DNA of 64,000 nucleotides, taken from contig CM057061.1 in NCBI GenBank assembly GCA_029945375.1, positions 2,418,001-2,482,000 on the forward strand, written 5' to 3'. The translations under genes and the position numbers were made by a program. The stretch's first letter is position 1. Each line of letters starts with the position of its first letter. The DNA is from Agaricus subrufescens (Eukaryota > Basidiomycota > Agaricomycetes > Agaricales > Agaricaceae). Shown one piece after another: positions 11,716 through 25,156 of this stretch. The notes under the pieces were generated by a model that worked only from the letters and a program-made list of their open reading frames with translations, did no database searches and was not told where the DNA came from.

Positions 11716-13674
11716 GGAGCTAGTAGTCTGAGGTGATGAAAAAACACGTTCCAATCTCTCTTCTCTGCAAAGAAAACCAATAGATACCGGAGAACGTGCG
11801 AACCGAAAACGATCAAGACATCATATTTCCAGCTATTTCAAGAACACTTTTTTACCACCTGCTACACCCAGAGTTTTACCTAGAACTTGAATTGGTTTCA
11901 ATTGAGCTCGCGACCGAAAGTTTGGGTAATAATAGTCCCGATCCCGGGCCACATATCGACTTGTAGCATGAAGACCAACCATTTTTGGCGGTGCTTCCAT
12001 ACCGAAGACTAAACGACTAGGTAAACCGAATGAAAAGGGGGTGGGTCAACTGTCTTCCAATCAAATTGAGTTTCGACGTTGCCTAAACCGACGGCTGTCA
12101 TTTAGCTTTCTCGTTGTACTATTCAAATTTACGCAGAACCTTAAGCCGGTAACGCAATCGACGATAGCGACGGAAGAAGAATCGTATGTTTTTCAGTCCC
12201 AGGATTGCTAGCCATCATTCTCACTTTCGGAGTAACCATTGCTATGCAAGACTAAACAATCCGAGAACTGTGCAGGGTTACTTGGATTATACTTGCATCG
12301 AGGGGGGCGCACTTACGACCTAAAATTATTCAGCCGACGAACTTCCGTTCCATTCAATAGGTCTGCCCAATGTCAATATTCAGTAACATACTCGAGTCTA
12401 CAATGCTTAAATTCTCTCAGCATATGCCGTTCACGATCATTCCAGCACAGTCCCATGTGCGCTCTAGCCCCTTTCCTTTAACAACACCGACTTGCCGATT
12501 ATGCCAACATCACGTTTCAGCTACTAGATACGCACGAGTCGGGGTGAAAAAACACTACCTCGGACTAACCCTTGCAATAGAACAAAGAACAATTGCTCCA
12601 CAAGCTCCTTTACTATATTCGAGAAGCCGCAGTTGTGTGATATCAGTAAGTGATTCAAGGAGCCTCTACCGGTCACTCGAGGCTCCACCGCAAGTTCTAC
12701 TGTAGTGTACTACTTTTAGAATGCCCAATACCAGCGTAAATATCATTATTATTGCCGTTTACTGTTGATGATCATTGAAGTAAAGCTGTCAAACCCCATC
12801 AAGGCTGTCAGATAGATGTTTTGAAAAAATGTAGTATCCCGTCAAAATACCTCAGCTACGCGATTTGCCGCGGGATCTTGTGGCCCCAAGAAAGATGTCT
12901 GAACACGAGGGGGGAGTGTTATAAATATAGCATATGATTCTTTGAGTTAGTGGATTAGTTGAATACAACTGGCATGCGCATGAGGTGCGAACTGGGTGAA
13001 CTCAATCACCGTGATATAAGGGTTTGAAAAGGGAGTTTTATTACAATGCGACCGTAACTTTTACTACGCTGGTCCAGATGCACATAAATGATGGCAATGC
13101 GGAGTCAAATCGGAATTCGCGATGCCACGAGGATACGAAATATAAATACCTTTGATCATAACGATGACACGTTTTGGCAACGGTTGGAGTCTGAGGAATG
13201 TCAATGCGTATCATGACAAGCTGGCATACACGTATGGTCGGAATATGTTTTTTCAGCAGGCCAAGGTCGAAGAAGTTTCGGGGGGGCCGGATCCGGTGGA
13301 CACGGCGTCCCGATTCCGAAGCCGTTGAAATCGACCAGAGAATTCTTTATGTTTGTTTATCCAAATTCGTTAGGTCCAGGCACCAACCTTATATGAGTTC
13401 AACTATGAAGAGAGAGTTTATTGGCGGTCAAAGATAGGTCCTGTATTCCTGCTATATTCCGAGTGACCGAGTTTGACCGTAATCTGACCGCCAGTGCATG
13501 ACAGTCGGAGGTCCTAAAGTGCTATTTTGGTAACCTGACTCATTCAAAGTTGCCACTGTCAAAATGCTCTTAAAAAACGGGTATTTAATCTTGGACTTCG
13601 GGCCTGTTCTCAGTTTTTTAGAGAAAAGGTGGACGCTTGACTGCTGACTGGTTTATCGCGAAGTACGGGATTTG
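11716..13674. other. Gene-poor gap
   Basis: I see no supported gene in these 2 kb. Short frames around 12239-12705 and 13198-13437 lack motifs and plausible splice partners. The end of the interval should carry the promoter of the hydrolase gene that starts at 13675. Confidence 0.45.
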
Positions 13675-14958
13675 ATGCAATCAATTTTCCGATCAAAAAC
13701 TGTTCCGTTGCTTTCCAGCCCTAAACTGATGTTTCGTCTTCCTGTACTACGACCTGTCATTCTCAGGAATGCTCAGGTAACGCGGCAATTCCACCAGTCT
13801 ACCTCTCAAGCGCAATCACCGGTAGAACTATGCAGTTTAATCGCTTCGCCGGATAATCAATCTACAACCGCCGGTTCTCTTGTTATTCTTCATGGTTTAT
13901 TGTGAGTGTACCCAGCGACGTGTTTCGGACCTTGTGGGCTGAAAATCTGTTTTAAACAGTGGATCGAAACGGAATTGGACTTCCCTTCATAAGGCTTTTC
14001 ATCGTGCTTTGCCTCGTCATTCTATACATACCCTCGATCTGCGGAATCATGGAATGTCACCTCGAGCCATTCCCATGACATACACCGCAATGGCTGAAGA
14101 TGTGCTCCATTACATCGATTCTCATGGTCTATCAAATGTAGCTTTACTAGGACATTCTATGTTCGTTTTCGTCCCCAAAATATCGTTTTCCAAAATGCCA
14201 AATATTGAAGTTTGATACATATAGGGGCGGTAAAGTTGCTATGACTTCGGCATTATTGCTTGCCGCGAAAGGACGAGAAGACCTTTTGTCACATCTACTC
14301 ATATCGGATGTTGCGCCTACACGGAGTGGGCTTTTCCCTGAATTTATCAAGTATACGGAAGCTATGCGCGAGGTCAATAATCTTCCTCTAGGTGCGGTTC
14401 ATACTCGTTCGGATGTGGACTCTCTATTATATCGCTATGAAGAGGTGCGTATATCTGATTTATGCTGTCACTTAGGATGCTGAGAACTTCGATTGTGATT
14501 TAGGACTTGACCATACGACAATTTCTCTTGACTAATCTTGTTATGCCTAAACCGTCTGAGAACGAGATCAAGCCACATTTCAGTCTTCCGGTGGACATTC
14601 TCAGCGACGCTATACCAAATATAGGCTCGTTTCCTTGGGATTTTTCTGACCCTAAACGACCACAGTGGAACGGAAAAGCACTCGTGTTTCAAGGCCTTCG
14701 GAGCCCGTAGGTGTTTTCCCATCGATTCTAGACGTACTCGATTTGATTGATATGCAAATAGTTATATCACTGACGACAACAAGCATACTTTCTCACAATT
14801 CTTCCCTGATGTCACTATTGCAACATTGGATACCGGTCATTGGGGTACGTGTCCTACCATTCTCTCTCGTATAGTTCGAATTGTTTATGCGGTTTGTAGT
14901 TCATGGAGAGAAGCCGAACGAATTCAAAGAACTAGTGATCAATTTCATTCAAGGATAA
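13675..14958 (+). CDS. Alpha/beta hydrolase, ABHD11/Imo32/Eat1 type, probably mitochondrial
   Basis: The enzyme is a serine ester hydrolase of the ABHD11 group, whose yeast relatives are the mitochondrial proteins Imo32 and Eat1. The start at 13675 gives an Arg/Ser-rich, acid-free N-terminus (FRLPVLRPVILRNAQVTRQF) typical of a mitochondrial presequence. Splicing the exons gives LVILHGLLGSKRNW (oxyanion region), HTLDLRNHGMSP, then GHSMGGKVAM with the nucleophile Ser. The codon for Met in that motif is split by an intron ending at about 14219. Further on come LISDVAPTRSG, ALVFQGLRSP, FFPDVTIATLDTGHWVHGEKP with the catalytic His, and FKELVINFIQG before the stop. An Asp in the ISDVAPT region or nearby would complete the triad. 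Length (about 300 residues) fits the family. The gene converges with its right neighbour, with 98 bp between stops. Substrate is unknown; thioester or acyl-ester hydrolysis and acetate-ester formation are known in relatives. Confidence 0.88.
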
Positions 14959-15056
14959 CCCTTGCAGCCGACTGTCGCCTAGACCAACTAGACCTTAAAA
15001 AATAGAGCAGAGCGATTTGTTTAAGTTGATAGTACTTAGGCGAGAATTTAATTTGA

Positions 15057-16092
15057 CTAGAGAGGATTGTGATTACCCTCGACGGACTCGTGGTCTTTTG
15101 AACGTTCCGCCAAGAGATCTGAGCCCCACTGTTTGACCTCTGGATGGTTGAGTTTCGGGATACTGCTATCGAAGAAGGGTTGGAGCGACTTTTGATGTCG
15201 TTTTTCGTATTCGAGGGCTAATTTCGACAGAATTGATTTTTCAGTGTTTGTTGGCTTAATGATTGCTCACCTTGGGATGCCATCTCAAATCGATCGAGGT
15301 CTACAAGCATTGTAAGGCTTTTGACAGTGAGCTCTTGAATTTTGAACAGCTGACCTTTGACGAATTTCGCTTCTGGAGTCTGACCTTCTTCGTATTCCTG
15401 AAAGATTATTATTTTTAACTACCCGAGTAGTGGCGTTAGACAGCAAAAGAAGAATTTACATGCCATAAAGCTTGTATACGTTGAGCAGCAGGCGAATCAT
15501 GTAACATGTCATGCACAAAATTATGCATAGCTTCTGATTCGAGTTGCTGTTTTTTCTCCTTGGGTATACCTTCCTTGGGTGCGATATCGCCAACTGAGGA
15601 ACTTTGGGTGTCACCGAACTCGAGATAAAGGAACGGGTGCTACCTTGAGCCTCGGCGAGATCATGCACAATGCACATCATAACACATCTAGCCGAAATCT
15701 GTAAGAACTGTTATGGCGCAACGATGAAACATACTTTGAAATGTCGAGAGAGGTATCTGATGAGCACATGGCGAGAACGGCCATGCGATACATGTGGTCT
15801 GAAATGCTAATAAAAGACTCAGTCTTGTGGGTTCGACAGTCGACCGCAAGTTTACCTTTCTGCATCTGGGATCTAGCCCAGTTGAGGCAAGGCAGAGTGC
15901 TATCAGTCAGGAGAACACACGCTATTGTTAACCCAGCCAGTGCGCTTCTGTGTCTGATCTGGTCGGTCGGGGGTTCTACTCGAGTAAGAGAGCAGCTACC
16001 TTGAGTCGCTCTAGGACGTGAAAGAACGCGAGCCGGTCGACGCTGGGGTCGCCGGAGGGCGAGTAGAGAGGGGGAAAGGAGCGCTGAGCCAT
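15057..16092 (-). CDS. HD-domain 5'-deoxynucleotidase (HDDC2/YfbR type)
   Basis: It is predicted to hydrolyse deoxynucleoside 5'-monophosphates with a divalent metal, a nucleotide-pool function. Starting at the ATG at 16092 (MAQRSFPPLYSP), the exons give FFHVLERLK, KRTGWVNNS, SISDHMYRMAVLAMC, MCIVHDLAEAQ, VGDIAPKEGIPKEKKQQL, MHNFVHDMLHDSPAAQRI, ALWHEYEEGQTPEAKF, VKDLDRFEMASQ, ALEYEKR and LQPFFDSSIPKLNHPEV. The metal ligands of the HD fold are all present: His in SDHMYR, His-Asp in VHDLAE, and Asp in KDLDR. About seven small introns interrupt about 215 codons, and length matches eukaryotic HDDC2. The junction before SISDHMYR is uncertain by a few codons. The gene is divergent from the RabGAP, with only 51 bp between start codons. 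Confidence 0.9.
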
Positions 16093-16143
16093 GAGAGGCC
16101 AAATAAGGAAACGTGATTTAGGCCGGGTTTGCAGCGGCCACCC
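16093..16143. promoter_or_regulatory. 51-bp divergent intergenic region (shared promoter)
   Basis: Only these 51 bp separate the start codons of the HDDC2-type gene (minus) and the RabGAP gene (plus). Promoter elements of each must therefore overlap the other's 5' leader or first exon. I see no TATA box. Coregulation is an inference. Confidence 0.6.
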
Positions 16144-19100
16144 ATGGCGACGATTTCGACTGCCCTCCGCAACTTCAAGGAGCCCACCAAGGACCAGCTC
16201 ACCCAGCTTTTCTTCGCCGTGCCCACCAAGGACGCCTCCGATGTCGACCGCATGGATATCAGCGCCGTGCTCAGCCTCGGCGACCAGGGCGTCGAGGATT
16301 CCTATGTGCGTCGTCCTCTCCTCGGACCGTTTGTCGCTCACATCGTCTGCGCAGGCCGGCAAGCTGTACATCATGGCGCCGTACCTCGCTTTCACCTCTC
16401 TCGACCACAAGTCGGTGCGGTTCACGATCCCCTTGTCCACCATCCGACGTGTCGAACGACTCAACGCCCGCGCCGGCATCTATGCCCTGAGTCTCCTAAC
16501 GTGGCATGGAATGAAGATCGTACGTCTTCTGTTACCTTGCCCACTCTTCTCTTACGTATCGCGCTCGCCCACCCAGATCGTTCAGTTGACGTCTCTACGT
16601 CCCACAGCTGACTTGTTTTGCAGCCTGCTTCGCGACGCGCTCAAGATCGAGCTTCAGAAGGGCCAAATGAAGGCTGTCAAGGGTTTCACAAAGACTTGTT
16701 TCTCCGAGAGCTTGATTGCAGATCCTTTAGTGGTCGATGGCGACGAGGGTGGCGCTGCTAAGGAGGACGAGGTTCCATACCATGGGGGACTGGGACTCAA
16801 ATACAAATTCCCCGGGGATCCCAAAAAGTACGTTCAACTACTTGTCCGTTCATTATAATCAAGATCTCAATGCAAGTGTGCTCATACAGGCTACGCGAAG
16901 CCTCAAAGTTGAAGTTATGGACGTCCTATCTCAGAGGTGCTGTCCGCATTGCACACTCTGTTGCGCCTAGCATCTCTTACATCACCCACAGCACACGGTC
17001 GTGGCCTAACTCTACTACGTTATCCCCAATGCACCCGACTCGTGCAAGTAGGTCTTCCCAACAGACTCCGAGGCGAAATGTGGGAAACTCTTTCCGGGTC
17101 CATATACCTTCGCTACACCAACCCCGGATATTATGACCGACTATTAGAAGAACATAGGGGGCGCACAAGCACTAGCACTGAAGATATCGAAAAAGATCTG
17201 CATAGGAGTTTACCGGAATATGCTGGCTATCAAACTGAAGAGGGTATCGGTGCACTTAGGAGAGTCCTACAGGCATATTCGTTCAAGAATCCAGAGCTGG
17301 GTTATTGCCAGGTGCGTAGTCATCTTAATTTTGGTTGAGGATGCTGTGCATGTTCGTGTTCTGATTGTTCTGGGCGGTGTTTATAGGCTATGAATATCCT
17401 CGCCGCGGCGATACTCATGTAATAATTGCTGATGTTACTCTGGATATGCCGTTGCTAACGATATGATCTTTAGCTATATGTCGGAAGAGCAGGCTTTCTG
17501 GCTGCTTGAAGTCTTATGCGATCGTCTCTTACCTGGATATTATGCGTGCGTTCTTAATTACCATCTCCTTTTTTATTGCTGACATATCCCCTTTCATACT
17601 GATAGCCCATCAATGCACGGGACACTCCTGGATCAACGCGTATTTGAAGCGCTTGTCCAAAAATGTCTACCCATGATCCATGATCACTTTCAAGCAGTCG
17701 ATGTACAGCTTTCTGTTGCATCCCTGCCTTGGTTCCTTAGTCTGTAAGTCTAGACCCTAGTGAAAAATGAAAAGCTGCGGTTCTGACTGGTTATCTTTTT
17801 GATCAGGTACATCAATAGCATGCCCATGGTTTTCGCGTTCAGGATCGTTGATTGTTTCTTCTGCATGGGTCCCAAGGTGCTATTCCAAGTAGGGTATGCT
17901 TCGTCATCACTATTCTTAAACTAGGAGATACTAAAGTACTTCGTCTAGATTAGGTTTGTGGCCGCAATGTTATATGCATACCATATGACACCTGATGCGT
18001 TACATCACAGCGATTTTGAAAATCAATGGTGAAAAGCTCCTTGAAATTCAAGATGATGGTGGCTTCCTCAAGTGCGTCATACTCATTATCTTTAACTCGA
18101 GACCGCAGTTTTTCATACATATTTAAATACAGCCTTATGCGCGACTACTTTGCATCCTTAGGCGAGTCAGCTCACCCCGACGCGTCTGATCCCCGTGCAC
18201 GTGCCATAACCCGATTCCAAGAACTACTCCTAATTTCATTCCGCGAATTCTCCATAATCACATCCGAAACCATACAAAGCGAACGTAAACGATACCGCTC
18301 CGAAATAATCCATAGTATCGAAACATTTTCGAAGAGATCTTCAATACGAAATTTGAAGTCTTTAGGAAGGTTTACGAAAGACCAAGTTGGGTTGATATAT
18401 GATGCTTTGTATCAAGCGATGTGTGTTGTTCCACCCCCTCCTATGAGCTTTCAAGCGCTGCCACCTAAGAAGTTGATTACGACCGCGGATGATAAAGATG
18501 GCGGTGGTGGCGAGGAGAGAATCGAGACGAGGATTGGGACGGGGACTTTTGGTGTTTTTATGAGTGAAATAGTGACTTGGGCTAGGAATGAAAAGATTGT
18601 CAGGAATGGTCCTGGTTTTGGTTCTTCGAATAGTGCCGGAGGTGTGGCTGGTTTGGCTGCCGGATTGGGGAGATTGGGGTTGGAGAGGGTCGATAGAGAA
18701 GTTGCGGAACATGAATTGATTGATAGGTTGTTCTACTTCTGGGATGTCAATTGTAGGGGGGCTCTGTCTTTCCAGGTCAGTCCATCGTAGCTCGCCGGTT
18801 CACTTGAATCTAATGTTTTTTTCTGTAGGATTTGGTTTCGGGTTTGGATGGCGTAATGTTCAACGATCTGATGGACAACATCGAGTGGTTCTTCAACCTA
18901 CACGATAAGAATAAAGATGGGCATTTGACGAAAGATGAGGTGTTAACATTGTCGGAATCTTTCCTCGTATGTGTTTCTTCTCTCGGCTCTCTGGCATTAA
19001 CCCATAACGAGATCTATAGTTCATATTCCGTCATGAAATCGGCGATGCATACCTTGGTGCTGTATCTCGATTCATGACAAACGCTTTCGAATATGGGGAT

Positions 19101-19929
19101 GCTCTTCTTTCTCAACCGGGAGACGAAGAAACTCAGCCGAGTTCACCACAAGTCGAATCGAACCAACCCTATTTGAATCTCGCAACGTACGCCCTCTTTT
19201 CTCCTCTTTTCCTTATATATCCACTCTTACATTGTTCTTTACAAAAAAGATTCCGGATGGTGGTACTCGCAGATGAAATCCTCGAATCATTTTTCGAGAC
19301 TGATCTCTCAGCCTCTTTCCAACTCGCACCCGTACCAGAGCTGGAGTTACCCCCGGCTCCTGCGAGTGGTGCAAGTGGATTTTTGGGTGACTTGTGGTCT
19401 TCTATTGCTACGGATAGCAATAAGAAGATGTTTAATATGCTTACGGATGAGTTTGGGAAGACTATTGGGAAACATCAGGTTCGTTCTCACTGCTAAAAGT
19501 AAAAGTAAAAGCAAGTTTTATTGATGAGCGTTCTGGTTTAAGGTTATCAACAAACCATCTTTTGGGAGATATACCCACTTGGAAGAACCGAAAGCTAGGG
19601 AATCGTTACTTACGCCTTCGATGCAGAAATCTGCACCATCATCAAAGTCAAATAGTCCTAGATCAGCAGAAACGGGTCTTATGCCTCCTACTCCATCTAT
19701 GATTCCGTCATCATCGTCGTCATCTAATCTTAAAGCACCCTCTCCGACTATACCGACGCCATCGACGTCGTCGTTGGAGAAAGGCAAATCGTTACCGACG
19801 TTGCCATCAACGACATCGTTGGAGGAGACGGATAGTCTACAAATGTTGCAGGCTGTGGCTAAGGCTAATGCTGCGGTGATGGAACGTACACCGTTTGCTA
19901 TTGATGACGCTCAGGAATCTTCAGATGAA

Positions 19930-19961
<32 letters not shown>

Positions 19962-20183
19962 AGATGATGACGAAGATGATGATGATGACGGTGGTGCGAA
20001 TGAGGATGATCAGGTTTTGGATGAAGTAGATGCTTTCCTTGAAGCTCATGATTCTGGGTTGACAGAGGCTGATAAGGAAGTTGCTAAACGTCAGTTTTTT
20101 TTTTTCGTTGTTCTTGAATTTCTCTCATGACTAACGTTTCTTCCGTTGCTTCAGAGTTGCGTACGGCTCAGCCGATGAAATAG
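16144..20183 (+). CDS. GRAM-TBC-EF-hand Rab GTPase-activating protein (Gyp2/Mdr1, TBC1D9 type)
   Basis: It should stimulate GTP hydrolysis on a Rab/Ypt GTPase at endomembranes; the yeast relative Gyp2 acts on Ypt6. A GRAM domain comes first (AGKLYIMAPYLAFTSLDH, FTIPLSTIRRVERLN). Next is the TBC domain: FTLLRYPQ-like LTLLRYPQCTRLV, GLPNRLRGEMWETLSGSIY, then IEKDLHRSLPEYAGYQ with the arginine-finger motif IxxDxxR, and NPELGYCQAMNILAA with the glutamine-finger YCQ. MSEEQAFWLLEVLCDRLLPG, LPWFLSLYINSMPM and GPKVLFQVGLAILKINGE follow. The C-terminal half has an EF-hand loop, DKNKDGHLTKDE, after a helical region, then Ser/Pro-rich linkers, a long Asp/Glu run at about 19925-19990 and a short last exon ending AQPMK. 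About fifteen introns are needed, one flanking an apparent 5-nt exon at 17949-17953. The domain order matches fungal Gyp2 proteins, and both catalytic residues are present. Confidence 0.9.
17949..17953 (+). other. Probable 5-nt microexon (ATTAG) in the RabGAP gene
   Basis: The conserved TBC sequence VGLAILKING can only be made if five bases, ATTAG, are kept between an intron ending CGTCTAG and the next one starting GTTTGTGG. The codons for Gly (GG+A), Leu (TTA) and Ala (G+CG) are then completed exactly. Skipping the five bases shifts the frame. Confidence 0.6.
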
Positions 20184-20414
20184 ACACAATATCCGGCATT
20201 TTCTCAATGAACATACGGACATCGATTTTTCTCGACTGCTTTTGTTTGCTTTGGTATACATTGTAATATTAGATAAGTAGTTTTTATATGGAAAATTGCT
20301 TTTGCTCAGCGTCAAGGATGGTTTTTTTCGTTGTGCGAGTCAGTGGTACATAAAAGAGAAAAATGTTAGAAATACACTGCGATACACAAGAAGATAAGGC
20401 AAGAAAGGAGTCTG
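20184..20414. other. Convergent 3' region
   Basis: These 231 bp lie between the stop of the RabGAP gene and the stop of the Swd3 gene. They should contain both 3' untranslated regions; no gene is seen. Confidence 0.5.
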
Positions 20415-21905
<1,491 letters not shown>

Positions 21906-22134
21906 ATCGATTGTTTGCAGTAGCAGATCCCGGCTCCCAGCAAAGTTGACGATGGTGTCGAATACAAAGTCAAGCGCAAGATGGAATAACGTAAATAACA
22001 CTATGGCACAGCCACAACATCATGATGACCGTCCGGTTATGGCACGGGGTTTCCCTTCCTTTGGTTCTGGGATCCCTAGACCTTCAACGAAATATCCACC
22101 GTCTGGGGTTTAGGCTCGTCGAAACCTCTCAAGG
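21906..22134. other. 5' region of swd3
   Basis: This short stretch between the Swd3 start codon and the first duplicated DUF6534 block should hold the swd3 leader and promoter. No other gene is visible. Confidence 0.5.
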
Positions 22135-25120
22135 CTCATTGCCTTTTACCTTGTTCTTCTATCCTTCGATTCTAGTCTCAATGATACCCCATCTTCCGTA
22201 AAGCAGACACATGGCACTACTTAAATGATGCGCCACATATCATATTTTATCCCTTGTTCACATCCCAAGAACGCTCAGAGTCTCGATATCTTTATATAAC
22301 GGGAGGTGTGGTATCCATGTGACGTTAGATTTAACTCCACTTCTACCATAAATATCGTCGAGATAGCAAACTCGGCCATGTGCTTCGCAGGGGCTTATGA
22401 GTCCTCATCAGGGCATAACGGCAGGGGTACCCTTTGTCATAATCAAGGTAACGCTCGTTTCTCGTTGCTAATCATTTCAATGGCTTCAAGGAATCTCGCA
22501 TCCGATCGCGAACCAACTCCATCCACACTTGTATTTAGGCCTCAACATCCTTTTCCTGGTGTTCGATGGCTGGCTTCTCGCGATTGTCAACATGGGCGCA
22601 TACCTCCATTCGTGGACTTGATCCGAACGTCATAGAATCAAGGTGGGTATGTGGCTAATTTTGAGATTGCTGTCAGTCCCTATGCTAATAGAATAATAGG
22701 ATTCGCACCTTTGACAACGGTGGTTCAGCGGCTACAAAATCAAGTCGTGTAGGATTAGACCCTTCGTGTACTTCATTACTTTCCGGGGCCGCTACGGTGT
22801 TGTACTTCCAGCCACGTCGTGAATTGAGATTACTAACCAACGAATTTGAATAAAGCTTGCAAAGGATCAACATGAAAGCCATATGCCTGGTAAACGCTTC
22901 AGTAGTCTTCAGACTTCAAAATTTACTATGTACACCACTCACGTTCCGGACGGCTAAGAAAGTAAAATTAGCATGCTCAGTCTAAGTATGTGGACAATCA
23001 CATGTGCTCACATTGCTGAGATATAGTGTCAAATCGACGGTTGCTAGAACGGTGGTAATGAGGCATGTTTGCATGGTGACTGAATAATGTAAGCCATAAT
23101 GCATAAACCTTTGAAGGTTAGTATATATAGCGCACCTCGAATAATCCGATTGACCATCATATCTGTTTTCTCGAAACCGCTTCTGTGCTTCCGCTGGATA
23201 CAGTTTAAGCGTCGTGTATAGGTGCAATATAAAACATCTCTCACCCTAATTATAGTTAGCTTAGTAGAACGTTACATCAGATTCAACGTGAGACTCACAG
23301 ATGCGCTACGAGGATCACACTGATCATAATATCCGCAGCTACTGCACAGGTTAACCAAACTGTTATTACGCCCTCGACTCCAACGTGACTGGGGTGGCCT
23401 AAGCTCTAAGAAAGGCCTACCTACCTTTGCTTCTTGGATTGTATTCCACGCTGGATCCTTTACAATCGTCATCCATGCTGAGATAATGGCAAACACTTGG
23501 GGTTGATCAGGAGGAGGGTTGAGGCGGACTGAGAGTGAGTCAACCTACCAGCGGATGTAACAGAAAGCAACGTAACCACCGCAACCAGAAACCAGTTTCT
23601 TGTAAGTGCATATATTCTCCAAGCGTAGAAAAGCTGAACCATCATCGTAATCGCGCCCTGAATGTCAATGCACTAGTATTCAGCAGTATCATTGCGCATA
23701 TTCTGCCAGAAACCTTACCGTTGTCGATGGAGCTGCATTTGGCGGTTACAATTAAGCGAATTTTCAATGCTTCAAAATCATGAACTATTACCCAATTCAG
23801 TCACTATTACTGTAAGTTAGATTGAACGTCTTTCAAAGGAGAGGGAACTAACTTACTCCAATTCACTGTAGCCAGGTACTCGGCGTCGCCTGCGAATAAG
23901 ACATTCATTTGTCGGCGCTCAAAATGTCAGACGGAACTCACCAAAGTGCGGGATCAGGCACATATAAATGTATACAATTTCAAAAACAGTATTGATGGCA
24001 TCGACCAACAGGAGAGCAAAAACCTAAGTAACGTAGCTGAAGTGGAAGCTGCGACACTGACTTGTCGCCCATAACTACTTACAAATATCTTTATGAAGAT
24101 ATGGTCGCTGCAAGAAATGGTGTGGTGTGAGTATTATCAATTTTAAAATTAGCCCCTACTCACCGTTTATAGGTCGTATAGTAGATGTACACCTGAGTCA
24201 CCATGATACCATATAAAAAAATATTGATCATGGTGCCGATAAGCATTGGTCCATGGCTATTGATTATTGGTTAGGCATAAGTTATAGGGTGATAAAGAAT
24301 GTAGATAAAACATACACGAATTCTGCTGGCCCTGCCATGAGGCTGCTTTGAGCTTGAGTTTTCGAATGCCATCTCCTTATAACGTACCTTTGCTACAGAA
24401 AGCTGAATGGGGGTTATGTAGATGATGGTCAGGATCGTGAAGTCAAAGGAAGTTCCCATTGATGAAACTACTACACAGCTCAGGCGGTCCAAATTATTTT
24501 TGGAGTTTTACATTGTTACAATGTCGCTCTATCAGCGTTGTGACATTCATATGCGCCAGGGTAGTTAATGGTTTGGGTAGAACAGCATATTTTAAGCAAC
24601 ACTTCTGATCCCGAATTTCTTTACCTGGATAAATCTGTTCATTGAGTGGAGTAGCATGATCCTCAAATACGGGATCAGGACTACTGCAGAAATACTTAAG
24701 CAAAGGCAAGTTCATCGTGCCAGCGGGATACCACCTGTGTCAGGATCAGGATACGATGTCACTACGGCATCCTACCACTCAGCGCATGCAGTGTTGGTCG
24801 TGTCTTTAGTACTTTCTAGTCATCTCCGGTTGTCAAGGATAGTCCTCGATCAGGCTGGTATACTTATAAATGACCATCTTGACATCTAATACTTTAGTCT
24901 ATTCCTCCCCGCGTCTTACTTTGATCTCGGCTTGGTCTCGGACAATCCAGAAGAAGATAGATTTCATATATACTGATTACATCTCCATTCCCAGGTGAAT
25001 GACCGAGAAAATCGGATATGGCTACTGCTATGGTAAAGAACTAGTGTTCTTTCAATGGCGTATAATACACATCTTTATGGCTTACATGCCACACTTGAAA
25101 AATGAGGATGATCAACGAAA
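22135..25120. repeat. Tandem segmental duplication A, first unit (~3.0 kb)
   Basis: This unit is repeated in the same orientation at 25157-28123. It holds the 3' flank, all of DUF6534 copy 1 and its 5' flank. Matching landmarks are the gene stops (22537 and 25563, offset 3026), the gene starts (24338 and 27357, offset 3019), and flank motifs such as ACAATGTCGCTCTATCAGCG at about 24518 and 27538. Small indels and scattered substitutions separate the two units. Confidence 0.85.
22535..24338 (-). CDS. DUF6534 seven-helix membrane protein, copy 1
   Basis: This is an integral membrane protein of a family expanded in mushroom-forming fungi; its function is unknown. Starting at the ATG at 24338, exon 1 gives MAGPAEF and a split Val codon. 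The next exons give HGPMLIGTMINIFLYGIMV and VYIYYTTYKR, then ALLLVDAINTVFEIVYIYMC, GDAEYLATVNW, TMMVQLFYAWRIYALTRNWF, ISAWMTIVKD, TVWLTCAVAADIMISVILV, GFEKTDMMVNRIIR, TVDLTLYLS and MAFMLILCKLYSNSLVSNLN, before a hydrophilic tail. Seven hydrophobic helices can be counted, and the C-terminal KLYSNSL..LNSRRG motif is the family hallmark. A final exon (CCACATACCC to the TAA at 22535) stays open in the same frame as in copy 2. About nine small introns interrupt it. Frames look intact. Confidence 0.8.
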
Positions 25121-25156
25121 AAATCCACTACTCGAGTGTAAAGCGGCCAATCCCTG

